From: Gammaproteobacteria bacterium
GTDB taxonomy: Bacteria > Pseudomonadota > Gammaproteobacteria > Pseudomonadales > Pseudohongiellaceae
Assembly: GCA_009922595.1 (NCBI GenBank)
Contig: RFVC01000004.1
Coordinates: forward strand, 1 to 64,000
DNA length: 64,000 bases
Reading direction: 5' to 3'
Shown piece by piece: positions 24,505-32,550 of the stretch. Both the position numbers and the translations under genes were made by a program. Below the pieces are notes generated by a model. That model had not been told where the DNA came from and searched no databases. It saw only the letters and a program-made list of their open reading frames with translations. Position 1 is the stretch's first letter; the number at the start of each line of letters is the position of its first letter.

Positions 24505-25443
24505 ATGCACATACTGGTAACCGGCGCTAATGGATTTATTGGCAGACACCTGGTCAATCGCTTACTGAGTAACCCGGCAGGCATCAACACCAGCCAGGTA
24601 ACCGTGCTGGACCTAAATCTTGACCTAGTTCCGGAGGATGTCCGTGTTAAGCGCATCACCGGCAGCTTTGCCGACGCAGAAAAGCTGACTGAAGCCCTGC
24701 AAGCCCCAGCCGATCTTGTCTATCACCTGGCCGCCGTCCCAAGCGGAGCCGCAGAACACAATTACCAGCTCGGTGTTGACATCAATATTCACGGGACCAT
24801 GGCCCTACTCGAAAAACTAAAAGATCAGGAAGAAAAAACCACGCTGGTTTTTGCAAGTTCTATCGCGGTTTACGGCAAGCCATCCGTGACAGAGGTGAAT
24901 GACGATACGCTGCCCACTCCCAACCTAACTTACGGTGCGCAGAAAGTTATTGCTGAAACCTTGATAGCAGACTATGCCCGCAGGCAATGGCTTAATGGCT
25001 GCTCAATTCGCCTACCGGGCATTGTAGCCAGGCCGCCGGAACCTAATGGCGCCGTGTCCATCTTTTTCAGCGACCTAATCAGGAATCTGAGCAGCGGCCA
25101 GCCATTTACTTGCCCGGTCTCGGCGTCAGCTAGTTCCTGGCTGATGTCAGTAGAATGCGTGGTGGACAACCTGGTACATGCCGCAACTCTGGAGCATTCA
25201 GGCCACAGCACATGGACTTTGCCGGCCCTGCACATTGCCATAGAAGAATTGGTAAACGAGATTGACGAGGTCAATCCAGGCAGTGAAGCGGGATCCCTGA
25301 TAACTTATGAAGCGGATCCATGGGTAGAAGAAAATTTTGGCAGCTACCCGCCCATCAATTGCCCCAAGGCCGTAAAAGCCGGATTTCATCATGATGGCTC
25401 GCCCAGTGAGCTTATTAAAAACAGCCTGAAAAGTTTAACCTGA
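24505..25443 (+). CDS. NAD-dependent epimerase/dehydratase-type SDR (D-erythronate dehydrogenase-like)
   Basis: A 312-residue extended SDR. G-A-N-G-F-I-G-R-H-L starts at residue 7. The catalytic tyrosine motif Y-G-A-Q-K is near residue 143, and R-L-P-G-I-V-A-R-P lies after it. The overall pattern, including S-W-L-M-S-V-E, resembles DenD, which oxidises D-erythronate. No other erythronate genes are nearby, so an unspecified sugar-acid or alcohol dehydrogenase is equally possible. It lies 5 nt after ppdK, so co-transcription is likely. It faces the minus-strand SDR gene 20 nt downstream. Confidence 0.75.
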   Translation: MHILVTGANGFIGRHLVNRLLSNPAGINTSQVTVLDLNLDLVPEDVRVKRITGSFADAEKLTEALQAPADLVYHLAAVPSGAAEHNYQLGVDINIHGTMALLEKLKDQEEKTTLVFASSIAVYGKPSVTEVNDDTLPTPNLTYGAQKVIAETLIADYARRQWLNGCSIRLPGIVARPPEPNGAVSIFFSDLIRNLSSGQPFTCPVSASASSWLMSVECVVDNLVHAATLEHSGHSTWTLPALHIAIEELVNEIDEVNPGSEAGSLITYEADPWVEENFGSYPPINCPKAVKAGFHHDGSPSELIKNSLKSLT

Positions 25444-25464
25444 CTTCTATCAGCGAAAGGTTAT

Positions 25465-26301
25465 CTATTGACTCGTAAGTGAAGTGCTGTCATCAAAGGC
25501 TTTTAGAATCCCGTCATGCCTGGCAGCCACCAGTTCTCTGTCCTGGGGATGAGTAATGACAAACAATCGGTTTTCTTCCACGGCCTTGACTACCCAGCGC
25601 CCAAACTGAAAGGGATCAGTGCCGCTGGCCGCCGCCTTGGCCAGGTCATGATTAGCGGAAATGGATACGGCGCCGCCGTACCTCTCGGGACGATTGCGCA
25701 GTGAATTACTGATGTCTGTGTTCACCACACCAGGGCAGAGAATGGAAACGCCGACCCCCTTTGGTGCCAGGTCGACATGCAGCGCCTCACCAAAACCGAC
25801 CATGGCAAACTTGGTAGTGTTGTACATCCCCTGCCCTCGGCTTGGCTCGTAGACACGTAGTCCGCTGATGGAACTGGTGATCACGATATGCGCGTTGTTA
25901 GGATCCTCCAGTAGATAAGGAATACAGGCCTGTACGGTATAAACCGACCCCTTGATATTGACATCGACAATCCAGTCCCAGTCAGTCACATCTATATTTT
26001 CCAGGGAATCCATCACACCGCTGACCCCGGCGTTGGCACAGACAATATTGATACCACCAAAACGCGCCTTGGCCTGGCCAACTGCCTCAACTACGGCTTT
26101 CCTGTCGGTGATATCCAGTGTGTAGGTCTGCACTTCAGCACCAGCTGCAGTAAGGAGTTGCTGCGTTTCTGCGAGACCAGCCTCGTTAACATCCACCAGC
26201 GCCAGGTTCATGCCTTTCTCGGCGAAAGCCTTCGCCATGCCGGCACCAATCCCAGCACCACCCCCCGTGATGAAGGCCGTTTTCTTATCGAACGTCTTGA
26301 T
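25465..26301 (-). CDS. SDR-family oxidoreductase with apparent ATC start codon
   Basis: A 278-residue classical SDR. An ATG at 26238 would omit the cofactor loop. The 21 codons upstream read I-K-T-F-D-K-K-T-A-F-I then T-G-G-G-A-G-I-G-A-G, the required NAD(P)-binding motif. No ATG, GTG or TTG occurs between the in-frame TGA and codon 22. AAGGG lies 7 nt before ATC 26301, in the place where relatives start with Met. The active site has S-S-I-S-G and Y-N-T-T-K. It is probably an NAD(P)-dependent alcohol or hydroxy-acid dehydrogenase. Confidence 0.75.
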   Translation of the reverse strand: MKTFDKKTAFITGGGAGIGAGMAKAFAEKGMNLALVDVNEAGLAETQQLLTAAGAEVQTYTLDITDRKAVVEAVGQAKARFGGINIVCANAGVSGVMDSLENIDVTDWDWIVDVNIKGSVYTVQACIPYLLEDPNNAHIVITSSISGLRVYEPSRGQGMYNTTKFAMVGFGEALHVDLAPKGVGVSILCPGVVNTDISNSLRNRPERYGGAVSISANHDLAKAAASGTDPFQFGRWVVKAVEENRLFVITHPQDRELVAARHDGILKAFDDSTSLTSQ

Positions 26302-26337
26302 AGTTTCACCCTTTCCGGTTCATTAATTGAGGCCGCA

Positions 26338-26366
26338 ATAATAAGGGCACCTACTCGTGATTGAAA
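26338..26366 (-). promoter_or_regulatory. Candidate promoter for the ATC-start SDR gene
   Basis: On the minus strand TATTAT (26338-26343) is 17 nt from a weak -35, TTTCAA (26361-26366). A start near 26331 leaves a 30-nt leader with its SD (AAAGGG) before ATC 26301, which supports translation beginning there. Confidence 0.4.
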
Positions 26367-26386
26367 CCCGAATCAGTCCTTGGGGA

Positions 26387-27397
26387 CTACAGAACAAAAC
26401 TAGTAACCCTTTCAATCAGCCAGTAAGAGGAAGGTATACCTATCACATAGGCTGCCAGCATGTCAGCGCGCTGGGCTGTAGTAACCTCTGCAAACAACGC
26501 TTTGCCGCTTGTGGCTTTTCCCAAGATCCATAAAGCAATACAAAAGACTAGGATAAAGGCCACCTGTCCGGCTTCTACGCCAAGGTTGAAAAAGAGCAGC
26601 GAGGCAAGTATTTCATTCTGCACCAGGCCAATCTCTCCCAATGCCGATGCAAATCCTAGACCATGCAGCAAACCAAAGCCGAAAGACACAATTAGGGGAT
26701 AGCGGTAAGTTAGACTGTTCTTATCCTGCCGACTGATTTCAAAAGCAAGGAAAACGATAGACAGGGCAATAACTGCCTCCACCGGAACGATGGGAATGGT
26801 TACCAGTCCAAGTGCGGAGAGACTCAGGGTAATTGAGTGCGCTAGGGTAAAGCCTGTGACCGTCCAGAGAATACGCTTGAGGGTTCTGGCAATCACCAAC
26901 AGTCCAAGTACGAAGAGCAGGTGATCAAAGCCGCTAAGGATATGCTCGATCCCCAGGGCAAGGTATTCCCTGGCAACGCTGCCAGTGGTGGCCTCTTCGG
27001 GCACCTCCCATCCATCGTCCATTGGCGTCAGCATCGCGGTAGCCGTATTCCCCTCCAGGTTCGACAACCGAAAAAAAGAAGCCAATGAGGGATTGAAGAA
27101 GGGATACTCAAGGGAGAGAAACTGCCCGAAGATTTTTTCATTGCAGATAACACTGCCGCCGCTGAATTCAGGCGCCGACTTTAATATCTGCGCTGAACAA
27201 CTCTCCGGCCAAACCACGGACGGCATGTTGTTGGCCTCGACCGTTTCTGGCACACGAATGGAGTACTGGTAAGCCAGCGGCAGCTGCTCCTCGATGGTAA
27301 CGACAACCGGACGCGCATCATGAGCCTGTACTGAATAAAAAAAACCATTCAGTAATACAAAGAACAAACCAATGAGAATACTTCGACAACCGGTCAT
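26387..27397 (-). CDS. HupE/UreJ-family membrane protein with periplasmic N-terminal domain
   Basis: A 336-residue protein. The first 25 residues are a signal peptide ending V-Q-A-H. A beta-like extracytoplasmic domain fills residues 26-145. The C-terminal half has about six membrane helices with the HupE/UreJ signature G-F-D-H-L-L-F-V and A-H-S-I-T-L. HupE and UreJ are linked to nickel supply, but this two-domain form has no known substrate. It lies about 40 nt downstream of a parvulin-type isomerase gene on the same strand, an arrangement I recall from other marine bacteria. The pair may build or use one transport complex. Confidence 0.75.
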   Translation of the reverse strand: MTGCRSILIGLFFVLLNGFFYSVQAHDARPVVVTIEEQLPLAYQYSIRVPETVEANNMPSVVWPESCSAQILKSAPEFSGGSVICNEKIFGQFLSLEYPFFNPSLASFFRLSNLEGNTATAMLTPMDDGWEVPEEATTGSVAREYLALGIEHILSGFDHLLFVLGLLVIARTLKRILWTVTGFTLAHSITLSLSALGLVTIPIVPVEAVIALSIVFLAFEISRQDKNSLTYRYPLIVSFGFGLLHGLGFASALGEIGLVQNEILASLLFFNLGVEAGQVAFILVFCIALWILGKATSGKALFAEVTTAQRADMLAAYVIGIPSSYWLIERVTSFVL

Positions 27398-27438
27398 TGT
27401 TTTTTAGCGTTTAACTTCTAACCTTTAACTAAAATCAG

Positions 27439-28329
27439 TCACTCATATGGATCCAAATCAACCACCACGTCATACCCTTCAACAACCCTGTTCTCGGCTT
27501 CGCGCCGCGTTTCCAGCACGGTTTCATAACGCCAGTCATCCATTACTCTACCTGCGATTGCGTCAAACGCAGGGATGTAGGGGTCACTCTTTTCTCTGAG
27601 CAAAACAAGATGAACGCCATAACGTGATTCGAGCGGACCATGCCACTGGCCGGTTCCAGCTTTGACAGTATCCAGCGCAGCTACGAACTCCTCGGTGAAA
27701 TTATTGATGACAAAATCCCGTGTTCGCTCAACGTAGTTCTGTAGAAAAGGATAGCGATCTCCATAGCCGGAGGCGTCGTTGAACGCTACCGATTCCAGTT
27801 GCGGATCATTCAAAAGGATTTCAGCATCGGCTCTGGCCTGCTCCCAGCCACGTTCGCCGCCGTCAAAGAAGATATGCGTAAAGGTATATACAGCATCCAC
27901 CCTGTATTCATTCTGCCGCTCTAGGTAAAAGGCCTCGAGCGCATCATCGGTGGGCTCGAGGGCCTGGTTAGCCAGGTTCTCCAGCAGGAATTCGACTTTC
28001 TGCACCAGGCGCTGTCGAATAATATAATCCCCGTTTTCCATACCCATGGCAACGGCTTCCCTGTATAGCGCCTCTTCCCTGACATACTCATCCAGAAGTA
28101 CATTAATTTCAGACTCGCTCATACCGGCAAGCTGTTCCCGAAATAATTCCGGTTGGAAGGCTTGGGCTCTAAATTGCATAAAATTCAGCAGATCATCACG
28201 GCTCACCACTATCTGGTTTCCGTCATCCATCTCGGTGTTTTCGGGTTGCTTTGTGATCGCGTAAGCGATGAAAATAAGCACTCCAACAAGCAGAAAATGA
28301 AAAAGCGGTTGACGGTAAAAACTTTTCAT
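27439..28329 (-). CDS. Membrane-anchored PpiC-type peptidyl-prolyl isomerase
   Basis: A 296-residue protein. An N-terminal hydrophobic helix (residues 9-26) anchors it with the bulk in the periplasm. A SurA-like helical N-domain covers roughly 45-130. A degenerate parvulin domain follows, ending G-P-L-E-S-R-Y-G-V-H-L-V. The usual central S-D-D or S-S motifs of active parvulins are not clear, so it may be mainly a chaperone. It precedes the HupE-like gene in the same transcript and may assist its periplasmic domain. This is inferred from gene order. Confidence 0.75.
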   Translation of the reverse strand: MKSFYRQPLFHFLLVGVLIFIAYAITKQPENTEMDDGNQIVVSRDDLLNFMQFRAQAFQPELFREQLAGMSESEINVLLDEYVREEALYREAVAMGMENGDYIIRQRLVQKVEFLLENLANQALEPTDDALEAFYLERQNEYRVDAVYTFTHIFFDGGERGWEQARADAEILLNDPQLESVAFNDASGYGDRYPFLQNYVERTRDFVINNFTEEFVAALDTVKAGTGQWHGPLESRYGVHLVLLREKSDPYIPAFDAIAGRVMDDWRYETVLETRREAENRVVEGYDVVVDLDPYE

Positions 28330-28411
28330 AATAATCGGGTTCCGGGGTCAAGCCGCAAAAGTATAACAATAAACATTGGCTGCTAATCAGAGAATAGACA
28401 GAGGGTAGTTC

Positions 28412-28840
28412 ATGAAGACAAGACTTAATCTTTCTAGGGGGCTGCTGGTTTTTGGCTTTCTTTACGGCATGACTAGTCTGTTGGCCACTTTCAATCATAT
28501 CGGCGATCCCGCCTACCTGGTGCAGGTCGAATTTGGCGGAGGTCAGGCACATTCGTGGTACCACGCGTTGCGCGAAGGGTTCGGCGATATCGCTACAATT
28601 GCAGTAATGCTGTATCTCTTTTTCGGTAATGCCAGGGTCAGGCAGCCCCATACCTGGTGGATTGGCCTGGTCTTGCTTCTTGGTTACTACCTGCCCTATT
28701 GGGCCGGCATGCCTTTCATGGCAGAACTGGCTGCTCCCAGTCAGCAGGCCGAGATTAACCACATTGTACAGGCTGTTTTTGCGCTTGCCGGGCTGTTTTG
28801 CGCGAGGAAGGAATTTTTCAGGCATCCCCAGACAAGCTGA
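28412..28840 (+). CDS. Hypothetical four-helix membrane protein
   Basis: A 142-residue protein with four predicted membrane helices, at about residues 9-28, 57-74, 84-104 and 115-134. Charged loops carry an E-F-G-G-G-Q-A-H-S-W-Y-H stretch between helices 1 and 2 and R-V-R-Q-P-H-T-W-W before helix 3. No family is recognised. It stands alone between the divergent isomerase gene and the split-dikinase cluster, so no function can be inferred from neighbours. Confidence 0.6.
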   Translation: MKTRLNLSRGLLVFGFLYGMTSLLATFNHIGDPAYLVQVEFGGGQAHSWYHALREGFGDIATIAVMLYLFFGNARVRQPHTWWIGLVLLLGYYLPYWAGMPFMAELAAPSQQAEINHIVQAVFALAGLFCARKEFFRHPQTS

Positions 28841-29115
28841 AATAATTCGGCTATTTACCGCCCCCCCTTTAAGAAGCCTTCAATCATATCCTCTATTTCT
28901 ACTGCGGCAATAATTTCCATCTGAAGGATTAAATCAAAGACGACTAGACTCGATTGCTGCACCGCAACGGACTTTTATTCCATTTAGGCTTCCATTTTTG
29001 CGCGAGAAAGGAGATTATTGTTGCCCCAAAAAACAGTTAGCTAAATATAATTTCCTCTTTTAAAACAGAGAGATACTAATACCATAAAACATCATCAGGT
29101 TTGGGAGTTAAAGTC

Positions 29116-30930
29116 ATGAGCGAGTCAAAGAATCCTTTTCCTTTACCCAGCGAAATAGAAAGCGTTCCAGGCGCCGAGAACTGGGGTGATATGTACGCTT
29201 ACTACACCAGGGTACAACCGGAGGATGATGATCGCTTCTGGTTTTACAACTCCATGCACTTTTCAGAGCCCATGTCGGCCTTCGACATGATTACTGCTGA
29301 AGCCGCCTATTACGCCATGGGGGCATATGTGACACGCGTCTTTGCATTTCCTACCGCGATGGGCATTGACTACAGATGCATAAACGGTCGCATCTATATT
29401 ACGGCAAATACTGTTCAGGACCCTGAAGAAATTGAAAAACGCCTGGCCATCTTCCAGGAGCGTGCCGGGCACTACTATGAAAACTGGAACGACATCTACG
29501 GGCAGTGGGAAAAACGCATGGGCGATCTCATCAAGGAGATGACCGCCATCAAGATACCAGAACTGCCTAACATTGAAGATGAAGCCGTGGTTAAGGAAGC
29601 CCGGGGGATTGCTCAGAACCATTACGTCCGCCAGGCCTACAACGAGGTCATAGAAAAATACCAGATCATGTGGCAGCACCACTTCGAAATGCTAATGCTC
29701 GGTTACGGTGCCTACGTGGTGTTCTTCCAGTTTTGCAAGCAGGCTTTTCCTGAAATCACTGACCAGACTGTTGCCAGGATGGTGGCCGGCATTGATGTGC
29801 TGATGTTCCGTCCGGATGACGAGTTGAAGAAGTTGGCCAAGTTGGCTGTTGAGCTTGGTATTGACGATGCCTTTACCGATGACGGCAATCCCGATGTGAT
29901 TCTTGCGGCCGTGGAAGCCAAAGGTGATGCCGGCAAACAATGGATGGATGCGCTGGCCGAATCGCGCGATCCCTGGTTCAACATTTCTATCGGAGACGGT
30001 TTTTATCACTTCGAACGCAGCTGGAACGATGATCTCTCGGTGCCTCTTTCCGCACTGCCCCACTACATAGGACTGATCAAGAAGGGTGAAAACCTGGAAC
30101 GCCCCACCGAAGAACTAAAAGCAGAACGCGAACGCATCATTAGCGAATACCGCGAACTGCTCGGCACCGATGAAGAAAAAGCGGCTTTTGACCAGATGCT
30201 CGCTGTCAGTCACCTGGTATTTCCGTATGTTGAGGATCACAAGTTCTACTGTGAACACTGGCTCACAACCTGCTTCTTCAACAAGATACGCGAGTTCGGC
30301 CAACTGCTTGCCCGTCATGACATGCTCGATGATGCCGAGGATATATTCCACCTGCACCACACCGAGGTCGACCTAACACTGGGTAATCTGATGAATGCCT
30401 GGGCAGCCGGCTCCAAGCCAGTAAACCAGGATTACTGGAAACCCATCGTGAAAGAACGCCGCCGCATGATCGAAGTTCTCAAGGAGTGGCAGGCACCGCC
30501 GGCTATAGGTCCTATGCCGGAGAATATAGAAGACCCGGCCCTGCAGATGCTCTGGGGCATCACCACTGAAACGCTACACACCTGGGCAGCCCCGGATATC
30601 GAGGACGACAGCCAGCTCAAGGGCTATGCCGCCTCACCTGGTATTGTTGAGGGTACCGCCAAGGTGTTGCGCTCCATTAATGACTTTGGGGAAATAAGTG
30701 AAGGCGATATTCTTGTTGCCCCCGTCACACATCCGAGTTGGAGCCCGCTCTTCAGCAAGATCAGTGCAGCCGTCTCCGATATTGGAGGCACCATGTCGCA
30801 CATGGCAATCGTAGCCCGAGAATATGGGATGCCGGCTGTTGTAGGTACCGGCCAGGCTACCAAGCGCATTCAGAATGGTCAGAAACTGCGAGTAGATGGC
30901 GACCGCGGCGTGGTCACGATACTTGAGTAA
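29116..30930 (+). CDS. PEP-utilising-enzyme mobile-domain protein (phenylphosphate-synthase alpha-like subunit)
   Basis: A 604-residue protein. ATG 29116 is preferred over TTG 29101 because GGGAG lies 8 nt before it. Residues 1-490 are a helical region with no motif I can name. The last 100 residues are the swivelling phosphohistidine domain of dikinases, with His562 in G-G-T-M-S-H-M-A-I-V-A-R. The ATP-grasp part is a separate gene 113 nt downstream, and the PEP/pyruvate barrel is absent. Sizes of about 69 and 38 kDa for the two proteins match the two main subunits of phenylphosphate synthase. It probably transfers a phosphoryl group to an organic acceptor that is not pyruvate. Confidence 0.8.
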   Translation: MSESKNPFPLPSEIESVPGAENWGDMYAYYTRVQPEDDDRFWFYNSMHFSEPMSAFDMITAEAAYYAMGAYVTRVFAFPTAMGIDYRCINGRIYITANTVQDPEEIEKRLAIFQERAGHYYENWNDIYGQWEKRMGDLIKEMTAIKIPELPNIEDEAVVKEARGIAQNHYVRQAYNEVIEKYQIMWQHHFEMLMLGYGAYVVFFQFCKQAFPEITDQTVARMVAGIDVLMFRPDDELKKLAKLAVELGIDDAFTDDGNPDVILAAVEAKGDAGKQWMDALAESRDPWFNISIGDGFYHFERSWNDDLSVPLSALPHYIGLIKKGENLERPTEELKAERERIISEYRELLGTDEEKAAFDQMLAVSHLVFPYVEDHKFYCEHWLTTCFFNKIREFGQLLARHDMLDDAEDIFHLHHTEVDLTLGNLMNAWAAGSKPVNQDYWKPIVKERRRMIEVLKEWQAPPAIGPMPENIEDPALQMLWGITTETLHTWAAPDIEDDSQLKGYAASPGIVEGTAKVLRSINDFGEISEGDILVAPVTHPSWSPLFSKISAAVSDIGGTMSHMAIVAREYGMPAVVGTGQATKRIQNGQKLRVDGDRGVVTILE

Positions 30931-31043
30931 ATATCCTTAAAGTATTCGTTTTAGCTAATATTGAAAGTGCAAATTTAAAAAACCAACCATTACGACCCTT
31001 AAATTTTTTGCTTTCAAGTTTTAATATTTAGCAGTCAACACAT

Positions 31044-32084
31044 ATGACATCAGACAGTTTCATTCTACCTTTTGGTACCATCTCACTTGATGATCGCCCT
31101 CGCGTTGGCGGCAAGGGCGGCAGCCTGGGGGAATTAACCAGTGCCCTGATCCCGGTTCCCCCGGGATTTGTTGTAACCACTGATGCCTTTAGTGCTTTCC
31201 TGGATGCCCTGGACAAGGAACATGGCATCCGCAACCAAATTGCCAAACTTGATCCAGAGGATGTTGCCACACTGAACCAGACCACCAGCGACATTCGCAC
31301 ACTGGTACAGCAGGCCCCTACCCCAAAGGAAATAGCATCCGTAATTGCCGAGGCATATTCCAAACTCGGCGATAACATTCCTGTGGCGGTGCGCTCGAGT
31401 GCCACAAGTGAAGATAGCGAAGAGGCCAGCTTTGCCGGCCTGCAAGACACCTATCTCTGGCAAAAAGGTGAAGCACAGCTTATGGAGGCCCTGAAACTTT
31501 GCTGGGCCAGCCTCTACAATGCCGAATCTGTTGCTTATCGCCTGAAACTTGATATACCGGAGTATCAACTGGCCATGGCCGTTGTGATACAGACCATGGT
31601 GAATTCACGCTGTTCCGGCGTCATGTTCACCCGCAGTCCAACCACGGGCGATAAGTCTGTGATTGCCATTGAAGGCAGCTGGGGGCTAGGCTCTAGCATC
31701 GTCAGTGGTGAAGTAACACCAGACAAATTCGTCATCAACAAGATCACTAGTGAAATTACCAGCCGCGATGTGGCAAGCAAGGATATCGAACACGTGCCCG
31801 ATGAAAAAGGCGGCATCATGGAAATGCCTGTCGATGAAACACGCAAGAAAACCCAGTGTGTGAGCGACGATGAGCTGAAAGAACTATCCTCTATTGCCCG
31901 CCGTATAGAAAAACTTTACGGCATGCCGCAAGATATCGAGTGGGCAATTGACCAAGAGGGCAAGGTCATGGTGCTGCAAAGCCGCCCAGAAACAGTCTGG
32001 GCTGCCAAGGAGAAGGCCCCGGTCGCAAAACCTACGGCAAAAGCCTTTGATCATATTTTCAATGTACTCGGGGGGCAGAAGTGA
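31044..32084 (+). CDS. ATP-binding subunit of a split dikinase (PPDK/PEP-synthase N-domain)
   Basis: A 346-residue protein with the nucleotide-binding domain of the PEP-synthase family: G-G-K-G-G-S-L-G-E-L at the N-terminus, A-V-R-S-S-A-T-S-E-D near residue 115, G-V-M-F-T-R-S-P near 193, and the C-terminal D-I-E-W-A-I and V-L-Q-S-R-P-E. It lacks the phosphohistidine domain, which is in the gene before it. It should hydrolyse ATP to AMP and Pi while phosphorylating His562 of the partner. Its stop overlaps the GTG start of the biotin carrier gene (GTGA), so they are translationally coupled. This ties the kinase to the carboxylase. Confidence 0.85.
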   Translation: MTSDSFILPFGTISLDDRPRVGGKGGSLGELTSALIPVPPGFVVTTDAFSAFLDALDKEHGIRNQIAKLDPEDVATLNQTTSDIRTLVQQAPTPKEIASVIAEAYSKLGDNIPVAVRSSATSEDSEEASFAGLQDTYLWQKGEAQLMEALKLCWASLYNAESVAYRLKLDIPEYQLAMAVVIQTMVNSRCSGVMFTRSPTTGDKSVIAIEGSWGLGSSIVSGEVTPDKFVINKITSEITSRDVASKDIEHVPDEKGGIMEMPVDETRKKTQCVSDDELKELSSIARRIEKLYGMPQDIEWAIDQEGKVMVLQSRPETVWAAKEKAPVAKPTAKAFDHIFNVLGGQK

Positions 32085-32542
32085 GTCTTAGCCATGAAGA
32101 CGTGCAGGAAATTCTACGCCTGCTTGAAGATACCGACTACGAAGAACTGGACCTAGAGACCGACCGGTTCACCCTGAGACTTAAGCGAGGCGAAGCTGGC
32201 TGGACGCAGGAACAAGCTACAAAAGGCAAGAGCCAACAGGTAAATATCACTTCAATCGATAGCGATAATGCAATCGAAGAGCCGCAACCTATAGAGGAAG
32301 GACTCCTAGATATCAGGGCACCGATGGTGGGTACGTTTTACCGTTCACCAAAACCGGGAGCCGATCCTTTTATTGAAATTGGAAGTGCAGTCCAAGAAGA
32401 TTCGGTAATTGCCATCATTGAAGTAATGAAGCTGATGAATTCAATTCCTGCGGGCCAGAACGGAGAAGTAGCAGAAATTCATGCCGAGGATGCCCAGTTT
32501 GTTGAAAAGGGGCAACTCCTGATGCGGGTCAGGCGTTCCTGA
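32081..32542 (+). CDS. Biotin carboxyl carrier protein
   Basis: A 153-residue carrier, the length of AccB. The N-terminal part resembles the AccB leader (I-L-R-L-L-E-D-T-D-Y). A linker of about 40 residues follows, then a biotinyl domain, with biotin-acceptor Lys117 in E-V-M-K-L-M-N where A or S is more usual before M. The GTG start overlaps the preceding stop by 4 nt, and the biotin carboxylase gene begins 8 nt after it. It may serve the cluster's carboxyltransferase or acetyl-CoA carboxylase; the gene order favours the former. Confidence 0.88.
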   Translation: MSLSHEDVQEILRLLEDTDYEELDLETDRFTLRLKRGEAGWTQEQATKGKSQQVNITSIDSDNAIEEPQPIEEGLLDIRAPMVGTFYRSPKPGADPFIEIGSAVQEDSVIAIIEVMKLMNSIPAGQNGEVAEIHAEDAQFVEKGQLLMRVRRS

Positions 32543-32550
32543 TAGCCCCT

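Noticed and set aside
28855-28962. 35-codon minus-strand frame (GTG start) rich in hydrophobic and acidic residues
   Set aside because: The end looks protein-like, but no family match or SD supports it; it could be a gene remnant.
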